From Acanthococcus lagerstroemiae (Eukaryota > Arthropoda > Insecta > Hemiptera > Eriococcidae): DNA of 64,000 nucleotides. The notes beneath the pieces were generated by a model that did not search any database, was not told the DNA's origin, and worked only from the letters and a program-made list of their open reading frames with translations. The stretch is from positions 41,570,197 to 41,634,196 of the forward strand of contig CM063113.1 in NCBI GenBank assembly GCA_031841125.1, written 5' to 3'. Each line of letters starts with the position of its first letter. Within the stretch, counting starts at the first letter, position 1. Of the stretch, positions 23,168 through 34,916 are shown piece after piece. The translations under genes and the position numbers were made by a program.

Positions 23168-23527
23168 CAGGGTTTGAAAGTTATCTAAGAGTTGAAGTTT
23201 TAAGCTGAAAGTAAAACGATTTCTAGAAAGTTGATTCAAAAGTTGAAGGTGAAAAAAGAATTTGAAAAGCTGAAAGTTGAAAGCCGAAGTTTTAGTTTTA
23301 TTTTTTGGAAAAAACTCAAAAGTTTTATGAGGAAACTAAAATAAAAAAAATAGAAAAGTTCAAAGCTGAAAGTTTCAAGTGGAATGTGAAACGATTTTTG
23401 AAAGTAGAAAATGAAGTAGAAAACATGGAATAGTTGAAAGCGGTAGGTCGAACGTCGAAGTTCTATTTTTCAAAATTCAAGGTGAAATCTGAAAGTGGAA
23501 GTTTCATAATTTCACTTTCAAACCCCG
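23168..23527. mobile_element. Probable hAT-like element filled with GAAAGTTGAAAGC words
   Basis: Begins CAGGGTTTGAAAGT and ends ACTTTCAAACCCCG, a 14-bp inverted repeat with one mismatch. Flanks are TGAGGAAC and TTGAGAAT, which match poorly, so the duplication is not convincing. The interior is dominated by GAAAGTTGAAAGC-type words. Confidence 0.55.
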
Positions 23528-23529
23528 TT

Positions 23530-25244
23530 GAGAATTCACAAATTTGTGAGATCATCCTGAAATCAGAATACAGAATTAAAGTCTGGTCCACTTAAGAAAC
23601 ATAACTGGCCACCCGCAATACACATCGATATATGGGTATTTTGGAGTTGGAGGGGAAAGACGAGTTCGAAAAAACGTTATCAGCGCCGTGAAAAATTTAT
23701 GTTTCTTAGCTGGACGAGGCTGTAGAATGATGTGGAATGAAATACAGAAAGCGCTCGTGACACTACACTCCCGAACGCACACAGACAAACACATGTAAGG
23801 GGGGTGAGTGATCAAAATCGATATTTTCTATCCTTTAACACGGGAAGCAAAGATCGGTCTCGTCTTATGAGGATTCCACCTGTTCGTTTGTTTCGATGGC
23901 TGTTGTAATTTGTAGTCAATACTGTAGAACAATGATTTCAATTAGAATAAGTTTTTCAACATTCAAAATATGGAATCACTGTCTGTACCTTGCTTATGGG
24001 AGCGAATTATCTCATCACTTAAACTAGACAAGTTATCAACTCTGCCTCCAGGTGTCAGCCACTTCGATTCCGAGTCTCAATAGCTCTCCGAATGGCAATT
24101 TCTAACACATGTCTCCACGTTACTGTACTCCACGAACGTAGAACACTGCCTGTCAGTGAAAAAATAGACGAAGAGTTTCCAATTCATAGGATTCCAATTC
24201 ATTAACTTCACTGCAGGTCAAGTCAATATCCAGCTGACAGTTTACTACCTTCTGATAAATTGAACAAGCTCGCTCAACTTGAAGTTTATGAAACCACAGA
24301 CCGCAAATGCCATAGATTCTAACAAATATCCGCAATCTGACGAATCGTAAAACAGAATTCGATCGTTCAGAGATTTAATACGAATTCACCGCTCACATCC
24401 TCCTCGTCATTTAAATCTGAGATTCAACATTCTAATGACAAGCTGAAGCAGACTCAACAACATGAACTCTAGTACAAACTCAATAGGATTCTTGATCTGA
24501 CAACAAATCCTAATGTATAAATACCATATCAAGAAAATCAGCTAAGTGATAAAATTCGTATCAAATCAGACACAACAAGAATCGAGATTACCACTGAATG
24601 AATCAACGAAGCAAGAAATTGAGACTGATTTCATAGCACGGACATAAAAATCGTAGCATGTGTCACTATCTGTAATTACGATGCTGAGAATCGCCTTACA
24701 GCAGCTGATTCAAACATGATCAACAACCACAGGTCAATGACATCATAGGGTAGAAACACCACCACAACAAAAATGCATCATCGAAGAAAGAATATTGCAT
24801 TATTTCCACCACTTTGAAATTGATATTTACAACCCGATTTCTTCCAATCGAGTTTTCAAAACTCAGTAAATCAGCCAGGCTTTTGCATAAAAACATCGCA
24901 TATTATGTAAATTGGTACGAAACAAAGGTTCACGACAGGGGCGACTGTCACGTAAATGGGAACAAGAATTAACATGAGACAGCAAAGTACAGCAAATGAT
25001 CGAGAAGGGACCACAAAAGCGATTTAAATGATAATATTTACTGTTTTTCTCTAGGTCATGAATTTAACCACACGATGTAAGAACAGCTGATTCCAATACT
25101 CTTTGTTACAAACATTGCGAACTCAACTTTGTGAAAGTGCGTAATTCAATTATCTCGCCAACAACGGACAATGAAAACGTTTAATTAAAGCGTAATTTCG
25201 AACTGAAAACCCGGATATTGAGATCAGATAATATTTTTCGATAC
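23530..25244 (-). other. Presumed first intron of the RanBP9-type gene, no further exon seen
   Basis: The exon at 25245-25431 ends in a good donor (AAAG|GTATCG, minus strand), so its transcript continues here. I looked for the expected SPRY-domain continuation on the minus strand between here and position 1 and recognised none. The intron is therefore likely longer than 25 kb. Confidence 0.5.
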
Positions 25245-25431
25245 CTTTGTAATGTACTCTCAGATTGTTTTGTGACAAGCCAATATAGCTGTATTTGTCC
25301 TTAGGACTCCATGATCTCGGAAGCGGAGTTTCGTCTTCGTTGACGGCAGGATACAATAATTTCAAACGATCGACACACTTGTTCTCGAAACCCGATTTAT
25401 ATTCACAGCCACCACTCGAATTGGCGGCCAT
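25245..25431 (-). CDS. RanBP9: RanBP9/RanBPM-type protein, first coding exon (partial)
   Basis: RanBP9/RanBP10 proteins are scaffolds of the CTLH E3 ligase complex with SPRY, LisH, CTLH and CRA domains (family knowledge). The ATG is at 25431-25429. The exon encodes 62 codons plus one base and ends at donor AAAG|GTATCG (phase 1). Its C-terminal half, [20 protein letters not shown] then [18 protein letters not shown], is the nearly invariant segment preceding the SPRY domain in animal RanBP9. The first 25 residues ([14 protein letters not shown]..) are lineage-specific. The remaining exons are not visible and probably lie off the left edge. Orthologue choice between RanBP9 and RanBP10 is moot in insects, which usually have one gene. 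Confidence 0.9.
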
Positions 25432-26185
25432 TATTAAGAACAACGAAACAATACCAAAATTTTAGAAATATCACTTCTTCACGTTCATCGAATATAACCT
25501 GAATTACTTTAAAACGTCACAGTCATATGTGGACAATAGAGAGCAGCAGTGTTATCAAGAAGAGGGAGAAAAAATCAGCTGATTATTGTTTCCATGACAA
25601 CAGAATGCGTTGTTGCACAGAAAAAATCAAAACGTTGAAGTAGCTTCGTGTTATACTCCGGAGTTTTCAAGTAGTCAAGAAGAGCAGCAATCAGCAAAAC
25701 AATCAATATTTCAATTTTTTTTGTCATCAAATTTTGTTAAATTGTAATTTGGGGACTAAAATATTGATACTACATACCGTTGAGAATTGTACTATTATCT
25801 TTGCGGATATAACTTTCAATTGAAATGGGTGATGAGTCTTCTAATATTCTAGATTGTTAACATGTAATATTCGAATTGTTTTCCAAGTTAAGAAAAAAAA
25901 AAAAAGTAATTTTCTTCTTTTGTTTCTACATGGCGAAAAAAGTTTGAACTTTGAAGATTTGAAGTAAAAAATAAAAAATAAAACTATTCAGCATCCTATT
26001 CAAATGATAGTTTCAGCTGCCTGAACAACGGAGCACCGGATTTCCCGCGTCTTGATTCGCCCTGACACCTTGCGATCAAATAATAAAACTGTTTGCTATA
26101 AGAATTTTAGTCATTGAAAAAATTTTGTTTTGATAATTTGTAATTTATTTTTTATTTTTTCGATCGGTGTTGTGTATGGAATATA
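25432..26185 (-). promoter_or_regulatory. 5' flank of RanBP9-type gene, downstream flank of APRT
   Basis: This interval must hold the 5' UTR and promoter of the minus-strand gene starting at 25431. No TATA box, initiator or CpG-rich core could be singled out by eye. A TCAGCTGATT motif lies at 25576. It is inferred from position only. Confidence 0.35.
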
Positions 26186-26189
26186 ACCA

Positions 26190-26710
26190 TAGTCAGGCTC
26201 CAAAACGGAGCCGCTCCGAAGTGGTTTCAGTTCTGAAGCAAATTTGAATTCAAGTAACTGTAGCCCGCAGCTCCCCGGCCAACAATTTTACATTTTTCAA
26301 TCTGACTCATTCGTCCGTCTATGTTAGTAACTTGATAGGCAAATATTTTTAAATTTAAATTTGATTTATATATTAAAATTTATTATTTTTTTCTTTAATA
26401 TTAAAAAGATTTTAATTTTTTTTTAAATTTGTGATTATTAAAAGTAATAATTGTTTTTACCTATTTCTTTTTTAATTCGTCCGTCTATGGGCTTTTATGA
26501 ATAATTTTTTAGGCTTTTCTCTAGCCGCAATAAATACGCTCTTTAAGCTGTGGCTCCAGCTTCGACAACAAATTCTTGAAAGCTCCGAAACCAAAAACGG
26601 GATCCAGCAAATAATTTTCTCAGGGTTCCAGCTCCAATAAATAATTTTTTCCGATCTCCAACTTTGACTCCGACGAATCATTTTTTCGAGTTCCGGCTCT
26701 TCTTAAAAAT
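26190..26710. repeat. GGCTCC/GGAGC word-rich patch
   Basis: CAGGCTCCAAAACGGAGCC at 26194 opens a patch in which GGCTCC, AGCTCCG and GACTCCGAC words recur at both ends around an AT-rich centre. TTCGTCCGTCTATG occurs twice (26309 and 26475). It has the same architecture as the word-filled hAT-like elements, but no 8-bp duplication was found. Confidence 0.5.
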
Positions 26711-27150
26711 GATCAGCACGTAGTCCTTCGTATTGTGTTTGCAAAATAAGGTGGTAATACCAAATGGAAGGACCTGCCCGCCTCCCCTTGGGTTTAAAAT
26801 TGGCGCACGTTGGAAAATCAACACCAGCCTTCAATTAAAAAATTTTTGGTCTGAGGACTTTCTTAGGCGAACGAATGTTGCCCTTGGTTTCTCTGCTTGC
26901 TTATGACTAAATGTTCTCACTGAAACGTTGGTTTTTCTCTGTCTACCCCAGTAAAAAGTCGCCTCAAAACCCCTCCCCTTCCAAGTAAAGCAGATACTGG
27001 TATAGATAAAGACCAGACTTCTTGGCTCCTTTTAGGAGATCACATGGATCAGTTATTGATGTTCTATTTTCATTTTTTTTTCTTCCTCCATTACGTTCAA
27101 ATGCAAAGCAGTAATTGAATTCCGACAATGAGTAGCGTGTACAAAATTAT
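26711..27150. other. APRT downstream flank
   Basis: Nothing recognised besides short T-rich tracts; it lies beyond the APRT polyadenylation signal. Confidence 0.4.
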
Positions 27151-27153
27151 TCA

Positions 27154-27159
27154 TTTATT
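27154..27159 (-). terminator. APRT polyadenylation signal AATAAA
   Basis: AATAAA on the minus strand 52 bp past the APRT stop codon at 27211. An alternative ATTTATGCC..TTTATT region lies closer to the stop but is not canonical. Confidence 0.55.
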
Positions 27160-27210
27160 GTGTCAAAAATTGAATAAATATTAATCAATAAAGGCATAAA
27201 TAAGATGGCA

Positions 27211-28112
27211 TCAACTGAGCAACGTTGTAATCGCAGACGTAACATTATCTTTCCCATTTAATCCAGGAACCGTGTACAGAACAACAATATCAACGATATT
27301 TCCTTGTAATTTTTCGACAAGATTGCAAGCTGCTTGTAGTGTACCTGCAATGTACCAAAATTCAAGCAGAAGTAAAGATGAGAAAAGGGTAGGTCCGTTC
27401 TCAAAATAAAATAAAGTATTCTATACATTCGAAATTAGAATACATCTAACAGGGTAGGGGGGATGAACAGGACTTTAATGTGAGAAATAGGAATTAGATG
27501 GGATTTGCTAAAAGGAAGACTGAAAATACTGTACCTCCGGTGGCAATACAATCATCAATAAGTAGCACTCTCTGTCCCGCTTCAATGCTGTCATTTTGAA
27601 TTTCAATTATATCCTTAAAATATTACATCAATATTAATAATTACTTTACTCTTCTTGCTAGAAATTGATCGAAATATTGATTATAAATTACAATAGTACC
27701 TCCCCGTACTCGAGTGTGTACTTTGCCTGGGACACTTGGCCTGGTAATTTTCCTTTCTTGCGGATAGGTGCGAATGTGCAGTTCAATAAATTAGCTAATA
27801 TCGGTCCAAATAAGAAACCTCTAGCTTCGAGCGCTACAACAACGTCAACTTGACCTTTCATAATTTCAGCATATCCTGTAAGTACTTCATTTAACAGGTC
27901 AAACGCCTTTTTATTCTTGAAAATAGCAAAAACATCCCTATGAAAAATAAGGAAATAGTTTGAGTGAAACTTGAAGACTGGTTCCTTCACAGATCAATTA
28001 GACAGACTTACCAGAACAAAATGCCCTTTTTTGGAAAATCTGGCTGGAAAACGAAGAATTTCTGCAGTTCTTTAGCAGCAAGAGCTGCTTTTTCAGGTAA
28101 CTTTACCGCCAT
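27211..28112 (-). CDS. Aprt: Adenine phosphoribosyltransferase, complete, four exons
   Basis: APRT makes AMP and pyrophosphate from adenine and PRPP (purine salvage, cytosol). The coding exons are 28112-28012, 27937-27700, 27613-27535 and 27344-27211. All junctions have GT donors and AG acceptors, and phases join cleanly (TG+G, phase 0, G+GT). The product is 183 residues, the usual APRT length. Landmarks in order are FPKKGILF..DVF near residues 26-37, ALEARGFLFGP, APIRKKGKLPG, KYTLEYGE, and the PRPP loop VLLIDDCIATGGTL. The frame stays open upstream of this Met to an acceptor-like AAAATTTCTCTTACAG at 28155, so a 5' UTR exon may lie further right. The substitution of W for the usual R in GILFRD is a mild oddity. 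Confidence 0.95.
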
Positions 28113-28154
28113 GTATAGTGACGAAAATGTGCGAAGTACGCTCACATGAAATAA

Positions 28155-28725
28155 CTGTAAGAGAAATTTTTAATAATAAATTCAATTACAAGATTATAAC
28201 AGATGAACGTAACTCATAAGATTACAACGGACGAACGCAATAGAAGAAATAATAATCGTCTGGATGAACTACCAGCAGTATGATCTAGGTGGTCTTAAAA
28301 ACGAAGGAAATGAACTAAGACAAGGAGTGGAAACGATTACTTACATAAGTGGTGCGAATTTCACGATATGGAAACTATGAACAAGACTTACAATTGAGAA
28401 GCAATTTAATTTATGAGATCCGAACGTACATATTTTGCAACCAGTTTACACACTGCTCTGACTGACAGAAAATCAAGAATCATTTCGGCGAATCATGACT
28501 GGTTTGTTTCTGTTTGTTTAATTAAGATAAACAGGATGTTGCAATGATTCCGATATCAGTGTAGTGTAGCCATTTAGAAATTCCAAAGTCTCTTGAAGTT
28601 CGGTTTCGATTTGCGATCTTTTGATTCTATTGCGAACGCATGGCGCGCTAGTATCGCTCTAGGCGTCTAGACAATAAAATTTTTAACTGAAAGAATGATC
28701 ATGGCAATCAAAATGATGTGTAAAT
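28155..28725. other. APRT 5' flank
   Basis: May contain a non-coding first exon and promoter of APRT (acceptor-like site at 28155 on the minus strand). A TGGCGCGCTAG patch at 28640 is the only GC-rich point. Nothing else was recognised. Confidence 0.35.
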
Positions 28726-29088
28726 CAGGGATGGAAAACGAAACCGTTTTTTTTTTCGTTTCGTTATTTCGTTTCAATATTTTTGATAAAAATCAATCGT
28801 TATTTCGTTTCGTTTGTTTGCCATCCCTGCTATTTACTGAACTCACCCTGACTCAATTCACCCGGGAAAAGAAATGAAATTTCGATTACAGTAGGCTCGG
28901 CTACTAGTACCCGACTCTAGAAAGTGGTCGCAATAGGCTTGGCTACTAGTAGCCGATCCTAAAAATCACAAATCAGAAAGCTAGGGATGGCAAACGAAAC
29001 GTTTTTTTTTTTTTCGTTTCGTTATTTCGTTTCAATATTTTAGACAAAAATCAATCGTTATTTCGTTTCGTTTCGTTTGCCATCCCTG
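28726..29088. mobile_element. Composite hAT-like element: two TTTCG-word MITEs as one unit
   Basis: Two similar palindromic units lie in direct series. Unit 1 (28726-28829) begins CAGGGATGGAAAACGAAAC and ends GTTTGCCATCCCTG; unit 2 (28981-29088) begins CTAGGGATGGCAAACGAAAC and ends in the same way. Both interiors are TTTCGTTTCG/TTATTTCG words. The perfect 8-bp duplication GTGTAAAT lies left of unit 1 (28718-28725) and right of unit 2 (29089-29096), not around either unit alone. The 151-bp spacer holds a near-duplicate of GGCTCGGCTACTAGTA. The pair therefore appears to have moved as one element. Confidence 0.85.
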
Positions 29089-29514
29089 GTGTAAATAAAG
29101 CAATTTTCACGATTTTTTCGCATGTAAAAAATATTTAACATAATACTGGTGGGGTATGGCTGTTAAAATTATATTTTCTCCGACCAGCAGACAGCAGAGG
29201 TAAATTAATCATGATGATGAATGTTTTTCTTTTCTTTTTTAATGACAAATAATAAAGAGAAAAATTTGTATCACGTTAAATACATATTACACTTCCGCAC
29301 ACCTCCACATTATTAATAATTTTAGAAAAACGGACAAAATAAATAGGAAAAGAAAAAATAGTTCTGGTTTTCCTTTTTCCATTATCATCTCTAGGTACTG
29401 AATGGTCCTAGATGATCATTCTTTCAAAGTTTCCATTTTTTTTGGCTGCTAGAAGACGACTCTTTCGATACATGGTCCCAATTGGCGAGGGTAGGGATAG
29501 CAAACTTTCCTAAG

Positions 29515-30159
29515 CAGGGGCAGTGGCGTAGCCAGACATGGTATGAAGGGAGGGGGGTTCGTTTCACGTTTACAACATTACAGGTGTAATACCTACTATT
29601 ACCAGAATAAATTTTAATTTTTTCACATTGTCGGCCGATGCCGGGGGTTCACCCCCCACCCGCGTAGCTACGCCTCTGAGCAGGGGTATTGGGTCAATAG
29701 AGGCTCAGGTTTAGCTGATGGCTTTAAAACTGCTGGTTGACTATGCTGACGGCTTGAAACTAATTTTCCGGCTTTACATATATCATGGTTTAATGTTGTT
29801 TGGCTTATGGCTTAATCTTCACTCATGAGTTAACTTCAGTCACAGTTACAAAGCTTGCAATTTCCCGTGATTTTGATAACCAATAAAACCGATATTGGAA
29901 TCGATGTACTGAATACTCATCGACGTACTGATTGCGGTTCACTGCTAAAAATTTTTAAATATGGCAAATTTTTCCATCTGTTTATTTACATTTTATTCTC
30001 ATTTTTCTTTTACTTTTGGCGTTAGCTGAATCAGTAAGTTTAAGCCAGAAAACCTAGCTTATGGCTGACTTACAAGGCTGAAGGACGAATTGCAGAATTT
30101 GCCTGGTTGGTTTTTGGCTTAATGACCAAAAGTGTGACTAGCTTTAGCTTAACATCCCT
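29515..30159. mobile_element. Possible GGCTTATGGCTTAA-word element, split by a MITE
   Basis: After removing the nested MITE at 29521-29678 and one 8-bp copy, the segment starts CAGGGGTATTGGG and ends GCTTAACATCCCTG. The interior is rich in GGCTTATGGCTTAA, AGCTGATGGC and GCTGACGGC words. Flanks TTCCTAAG and CTCTTATA do not make a clear duplication, so ends and class are tentative. Confidence 0.4.
29521..29678. mobile_element. hAT MITE, 158 bp, CAGTGGCGTAGC ends
   Basis: Begins CAGTGGCGTAGCCAGAC and ends GCGTAGCTACGCCTCTG. Perfect 8-bp duplication AGCAGGGG at 29513-29520 and 29679-29686. No coding capacity. It is the same family as the MITE at 45291-45531. Confidence 0.9.
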
Positions 30160-30599
30160 GCTCTTATATGGCAGGCATGGATGCAGGAAACAAGTGGGCT
30201 ATATGGAAAGACCTTGTCTTTTCTTTGCTTATCAAATAATTGATTTTCTAGAAAACTTGTCTAGAACAACGTTCATCCTCATCCCAGACTTACACTCTGA
30301 AAATTTTAGCAACCAATCAAGTAAACTGAAATAATCTCTAGAATAGAGAAAATAATCTTCCTGTTGATGTATTGAGCTGACACGGGCTATTCAAAATTCT
30401 GCGTTCATTCAAATTTTTCAACGAGTATAACGTTGAATCAGAACCTATTGTTGTGCTCACTGATTTAGTCTGTCAATTGGAGTTGGAACAGGAGTCCGCC
30501 ACGCGAACATCTAAGTTAGAACGGAACTAATACAATATCCGGGGGAAAATAATCAGGCTGCATAGGCTATGAAAAACTGTTCTTTTCAGGGGAAGGGAG

Positions 30600-30927
30600 C
30601 AGGGTTGGGGAAAACGGTTTTTAAAGAAAGAACAAAACAAGGGCTTTTTGTTTTAAAACATGGTGTTATCAATGTTTTCTTTTCATTGGTTCTGTTATGC
30701 TCAACAGCGTCCATTTTTATCACTAATATCAAATCATTCTGAAAATGTTTGTGTAAAATTCTGAAATTTATTTGCACTTGACAAATTATTTTGGTCCCAG
30801 TAAGTTCTGGGTGAGAAAATCTCAAAGAAAATAGGAGGGGGAGAAGGTTAAAAAACACGTTTTAAACAAAAAGTCATGTTAAAACAATGATTGTTCTTTT
30901 TCATTATTTTAAAACATGCCATCCCTG
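30600..30927. mobile_element. hAT-like element filled with TTTTAAAACA words
   Basis: Begins CAGGGTTGGGGAAAACGG and ends AAAACATGCCATCCCTG, an imperfect inverted repeat. Perfect 8-bp duplication GAAGGGAG at 30592-30599 and 30928-30935. Near each end, TTTTAAA/GTTTTAAAACA words occur in both orientations; the centre is unique AT-rich DNA. Confidence 0.85.
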
Positions 30928-30935
30928 GAAGGGAG

Positions 30936-32188
30936 GGGGTGTAAATTTTGATTCTACTAAAATAATTTTTTCTCAAGAATTAACAGATTGTGGATGTTTT
31001 GCTGAAATTATATTTTCCGCTGAAAATCGCCATCCGTTTTCAATATGGGGCGTAAAATGTTAGAAACGCACCTTAGCCGGTTTTAGTAGTGGGTGGATAA
31101 TCCCCTCCTCTTAATTTCTCACAAATATTCTCCGAAAACTGGATAAATTTTTACTCGCTTTGCTCCCGTTAATGAGTGTTTTTCTATCACTTTCAAGGGT
31201 CAACACCGTGAAATCCAAGCCCCACAGAAAAATTCTCGTATCAGGCCTGTAGAAACAGCTTTCCTTAAGAGTTACTAAGAGAACAAGACCTCTCCTCACA
31301 TATTTTCAATGAGTGAGACGTAATGATGCTTTGAATTCTACGAGTACCAGTAGCAAGGCTCGCTTCCTAAATCGAAATCGGCTAAATTCATTTTGGAATG
31401 GGAACAGGCGATTCTTTCATGTAAGAAATTGAAATCTTCGATTCCCAAATTTAAAACTCTTATTTGTGGGAAAGGGATCAAATGACATTTCAAGGAATCT
31501 GAGGAATCAATCGGAGCGCAGCACTTTTATCCGTTATTTGCCCACCTATGCTGGTATCGCCCACGTATGATCTCAAATATGTACGTATCACTTTGTAAGA
31601 CATTTCCAACAAAAGAAAAAACACGCTACATGACAAATTGCGTATATTGAATTAAAATATGAACCAATTGAAAAAAAATTAATTGTAAGCAATATCAACA
31701 ACCAGCAATAATACAATTACCTAATATACAACCTAATAAACTTATAAAACACGCTATTAAGACTACCAGTTAAAATATAACGTTACAAAATACAATGTAA
31801 TGACTATTTTAACCGATACCTACTTTCAATATGTTCCTTTATATTATATTCTGCTGACTGTGACTAGAATCAAATTCACATTTTTTTAAAAACATAAGTA
31901 TCAAATTCATTTAATTTGCCCGTCGTCTTACACATTACGATAACATTCGTTATTTACAACGCATAATTTAATGACAAAAACAAGGGGAAAAATTAAACTT
32001 AATACGTAAGATGGTTAATTAACCTAAACAAAATTGTTTATAATAGTATTTTGATTAAATCGATCGAATTTTGAAGAATTAAATGAAAAAATAAATAAAT
32101 AAACATCGAAGATAATATAAAACTAAAATTTTGATTGTTTACATAAACATGAAAAACAGTAAAACGAGAATTTTAATCTTTTTTTTTC

Positions 32189-32221
<33 letters not shown>

Positions 32222-33200
32222 GTTCAGTTATGTGTATTATTAGACAAATTCTGTACATAAATAACGATGTAATTTAAAAAAAGTTTGTGCGTTCAAAATG
32301 TCGGTGAACAATATTATTCATTTTGCTAATTTAAAAAAACAAGAAATGATAAAAATGGGGAAACACGATTAAATATTAACTTATCATCATATCGTTATTA
32401 TTATTTTAAAAAAGAATAATTTAAAAAAAGAATAAAAGATGGTAAGACCAACGATGGAATAAAAGAATGGTGAATGCTGACAATGCGAATTTCTTGCAGA
32501 AAAATGCATACATAACACTTAGAAATAAAAAACAGACAAAACAAAAAATAAAACGAAGCTGACTAATAGAAAATGTTTTAAAACATAAAGCATCAAATAC
32601 ACATTTATTCGTATTAAAATTATATTACCCTATATTATGAATATTTATATAATAAATATACAGTAAACGTATAGTTCATGCGCACTCGTTTATAATTTAT
32701 ATAAACGAACTAAAAGTAAGATTGACAAAATTCACGTGTATAATGATGCTTGTAAAACCTTCTCGACTTATTCGATCTAGTTTTTCGATTTTTTGATCTT
32801 ACTAGAGAAATACATCAATATTTAAACTATTTACATACATCGACTAAATGGTCCGAATATTAAAAACAATAAGAACGTAATAAACACATAAACAATGAAA
32901 TGAGGTTTCACATAAAAATATATTAGTGACATCGTTTAACCTTACGAAAGAAAGATAAATAAGTACGTGATTCGTGTGTATTTGATTTTAAACTTTCAGC
33001 ACTGGTAATAGCTGCTTAAATTATATTATAGGCCTTTGTACGATTATAATATTCACAATAATTAGTAAATACGCTCAGAGTAATTGATTCTGTACAGGAA
33101 TGAGCCCATAAATATGCGAGTAGGATTCGAAGGAATGTACACCAAAAATTCATCGTTAGAATCATCAACTTGCAGAACTTTGGTAAACGCAATTTTCATT
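30936..33200. other. Very AT-rich stretch, possible 3' UTR or simple intergenic DNA
   Basis: From about 31600 to 33100 the sequence is dominated by A/T with many TAAATA and AATATT strings and no reading frames. It could be a long 3' UTR, for example of the minus-strand Go alpha gene whose stop is at 42760, but nothing proves it. A G-rich purine patch is at 30928-30945. Confidence 0.35.
32178..32222. repeat. (TTTTC)n / poly-T microsatellite
   Basis: Five TTTTC units flanked by T runs. Confidence 0.9.
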
Positions 33201-34916
33201 AGCTAAACCTAACCGAGATTGAAAAGGCAGCGCATTTACGAAAATCTGAAGAGAAAATAAGGCGATAACTGCAATTCAGTCTACTGAAGTAGGGTTTCAC
33301 TCCCTAGTACCAGAAAAGGAAATATTGGAGATCCAACAAAACCGTAACAGTCTGCGGACTTGGAGTAACTCGGGCAAATATCATAACACCATCAACAGGC
33401 ACGCATACTCTACTATGTGACAATATAATACGGTCAATATGAAAAATGAGTTTCATGATATTGGTGTACGCAAGGTGCCCTATTTGTGCCAAGGTTCCAA
33501 GTTATAAAAAACGGTCAACAGAAAAAAATGTTCAAATCGATAAGCAGAATAACCAAGAATGGTCTTCGATTCACTTTGCACTCAGTGCCGCACACAGGTA
33601 CCTACAATTCACACGAAGGTATTCTACATCCGGCAACATATTAAGCAACCAAAATGTCGATAACAGATCAGTTGACCAAAATTTGGACAACCTTCCCACC
33701 GCGGATAGATAGGCAAGCTTCGAGCGGCATCAATCTTCCCAAATGGACGTTATTGTGATAGAAGAGTTTAAGCGCCGTGTAAAACGATAGAGTACGTTAA
33801 AGAACATGGACGTGATTTAGCATACTCTGTCGTTCGATTCACATTCCGCTTCGACGCTTTCTTCATAATAACGTCCAAATAGCTTGCGTGGAAAAACGTT
33901 TACTGAAGATTCGAACTCGTCGTTCCGAGTTCTGGAAAAATTATAGGAAACAAAACCACCGTTTTAGGAACCAATTCGGCAGCATCCTTTATCACCATTA
34001 CCACTCAACTCATTATCGTTACAGCAATTAAGAACAAAGGTACATTGTGTACTCAAGGAACCAATCAATAAGCTGTGTTATTCCTCATATTTTTGATTAC
34101 AGCATTTACGAACCTATATATTCTGTATGCGCTGTCAAACAAACAAAATATTCGCTTTTAATGAACAGCGCGTCCAAACTTTTTCTTCCATAATGAACTA
34201 CCTGAATTCATAATGTTATTTTTACTGAAATACCAGCGGATGGAGTTTGTTAATGAGAAACGAAATTTTCCAATACACCTTCGACTATATATGTATATAA
34301 ACGCATTTGTACGGCAATAAGCGTACCCCAGTCAGGAAGGCACAGATGGGGGAGGTTCCCCCGGACTCCGGAAGCAGTAGGAATATCGAGCAAACATAGA
34401 ACCAGTAGGGAAACGGCAAACGCAGACTTATTACTTGTCCATCTCACAACTTTTTCAGAGTTAAAGAACTTGGAATCTTCTCGCAGAACAGCTACTTGGA
34501 CGCACCCCTAAACCCAAATAGGACTTTTCCAGTACTCCATATTGCATACTTATTCGCCTGCTCTGTTATCAAGTTGGTAGTGAGGACATAATCGTAATTT
34601 TGTAACATTATGATCGTACCAGTGAGTTTTGAGTTTCGTCTTTTGTGTTGTACCTTATGATACCACGTCTACCTTATTTGTTCTCTGTATAATTCGAAAT
34701 TTTCGTTTTTTGATATTCTTCATAGTGTTATCGTATGATCATTGGTTTCATGAAATAACAGTTCAATTTTCGGCTCACACTTTTGGCAACGCAATTCAAC
34801 AACGTTTGCGTTGCCGAAAGAATATTCAAACTTTCTCAAAAAAGTCTGATCCCCGGCGTTTTCAAGTATCCGTCGCATTCGGGCCCATTTTGCACATCAA
34901 ATTCTGTTATCATATA
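33201..34916. other. Unassigned DNA between APRT and the Go alpha gene
   Basis: Scattered short open frames without similarity; no RNA gene or repeat recognised. Confidence 0.35.

Noticed and set aside
24153..24335. Possible second exon of the RanBP9-type gene
   Set aside because: Translated sequence does not match the expected SPRY continuation in any frame.
31600..33100. Replication origin or matrix attachment region because of AT richness
   Set aside because: Composition alone is not evidence; no supporting motif could be defended.
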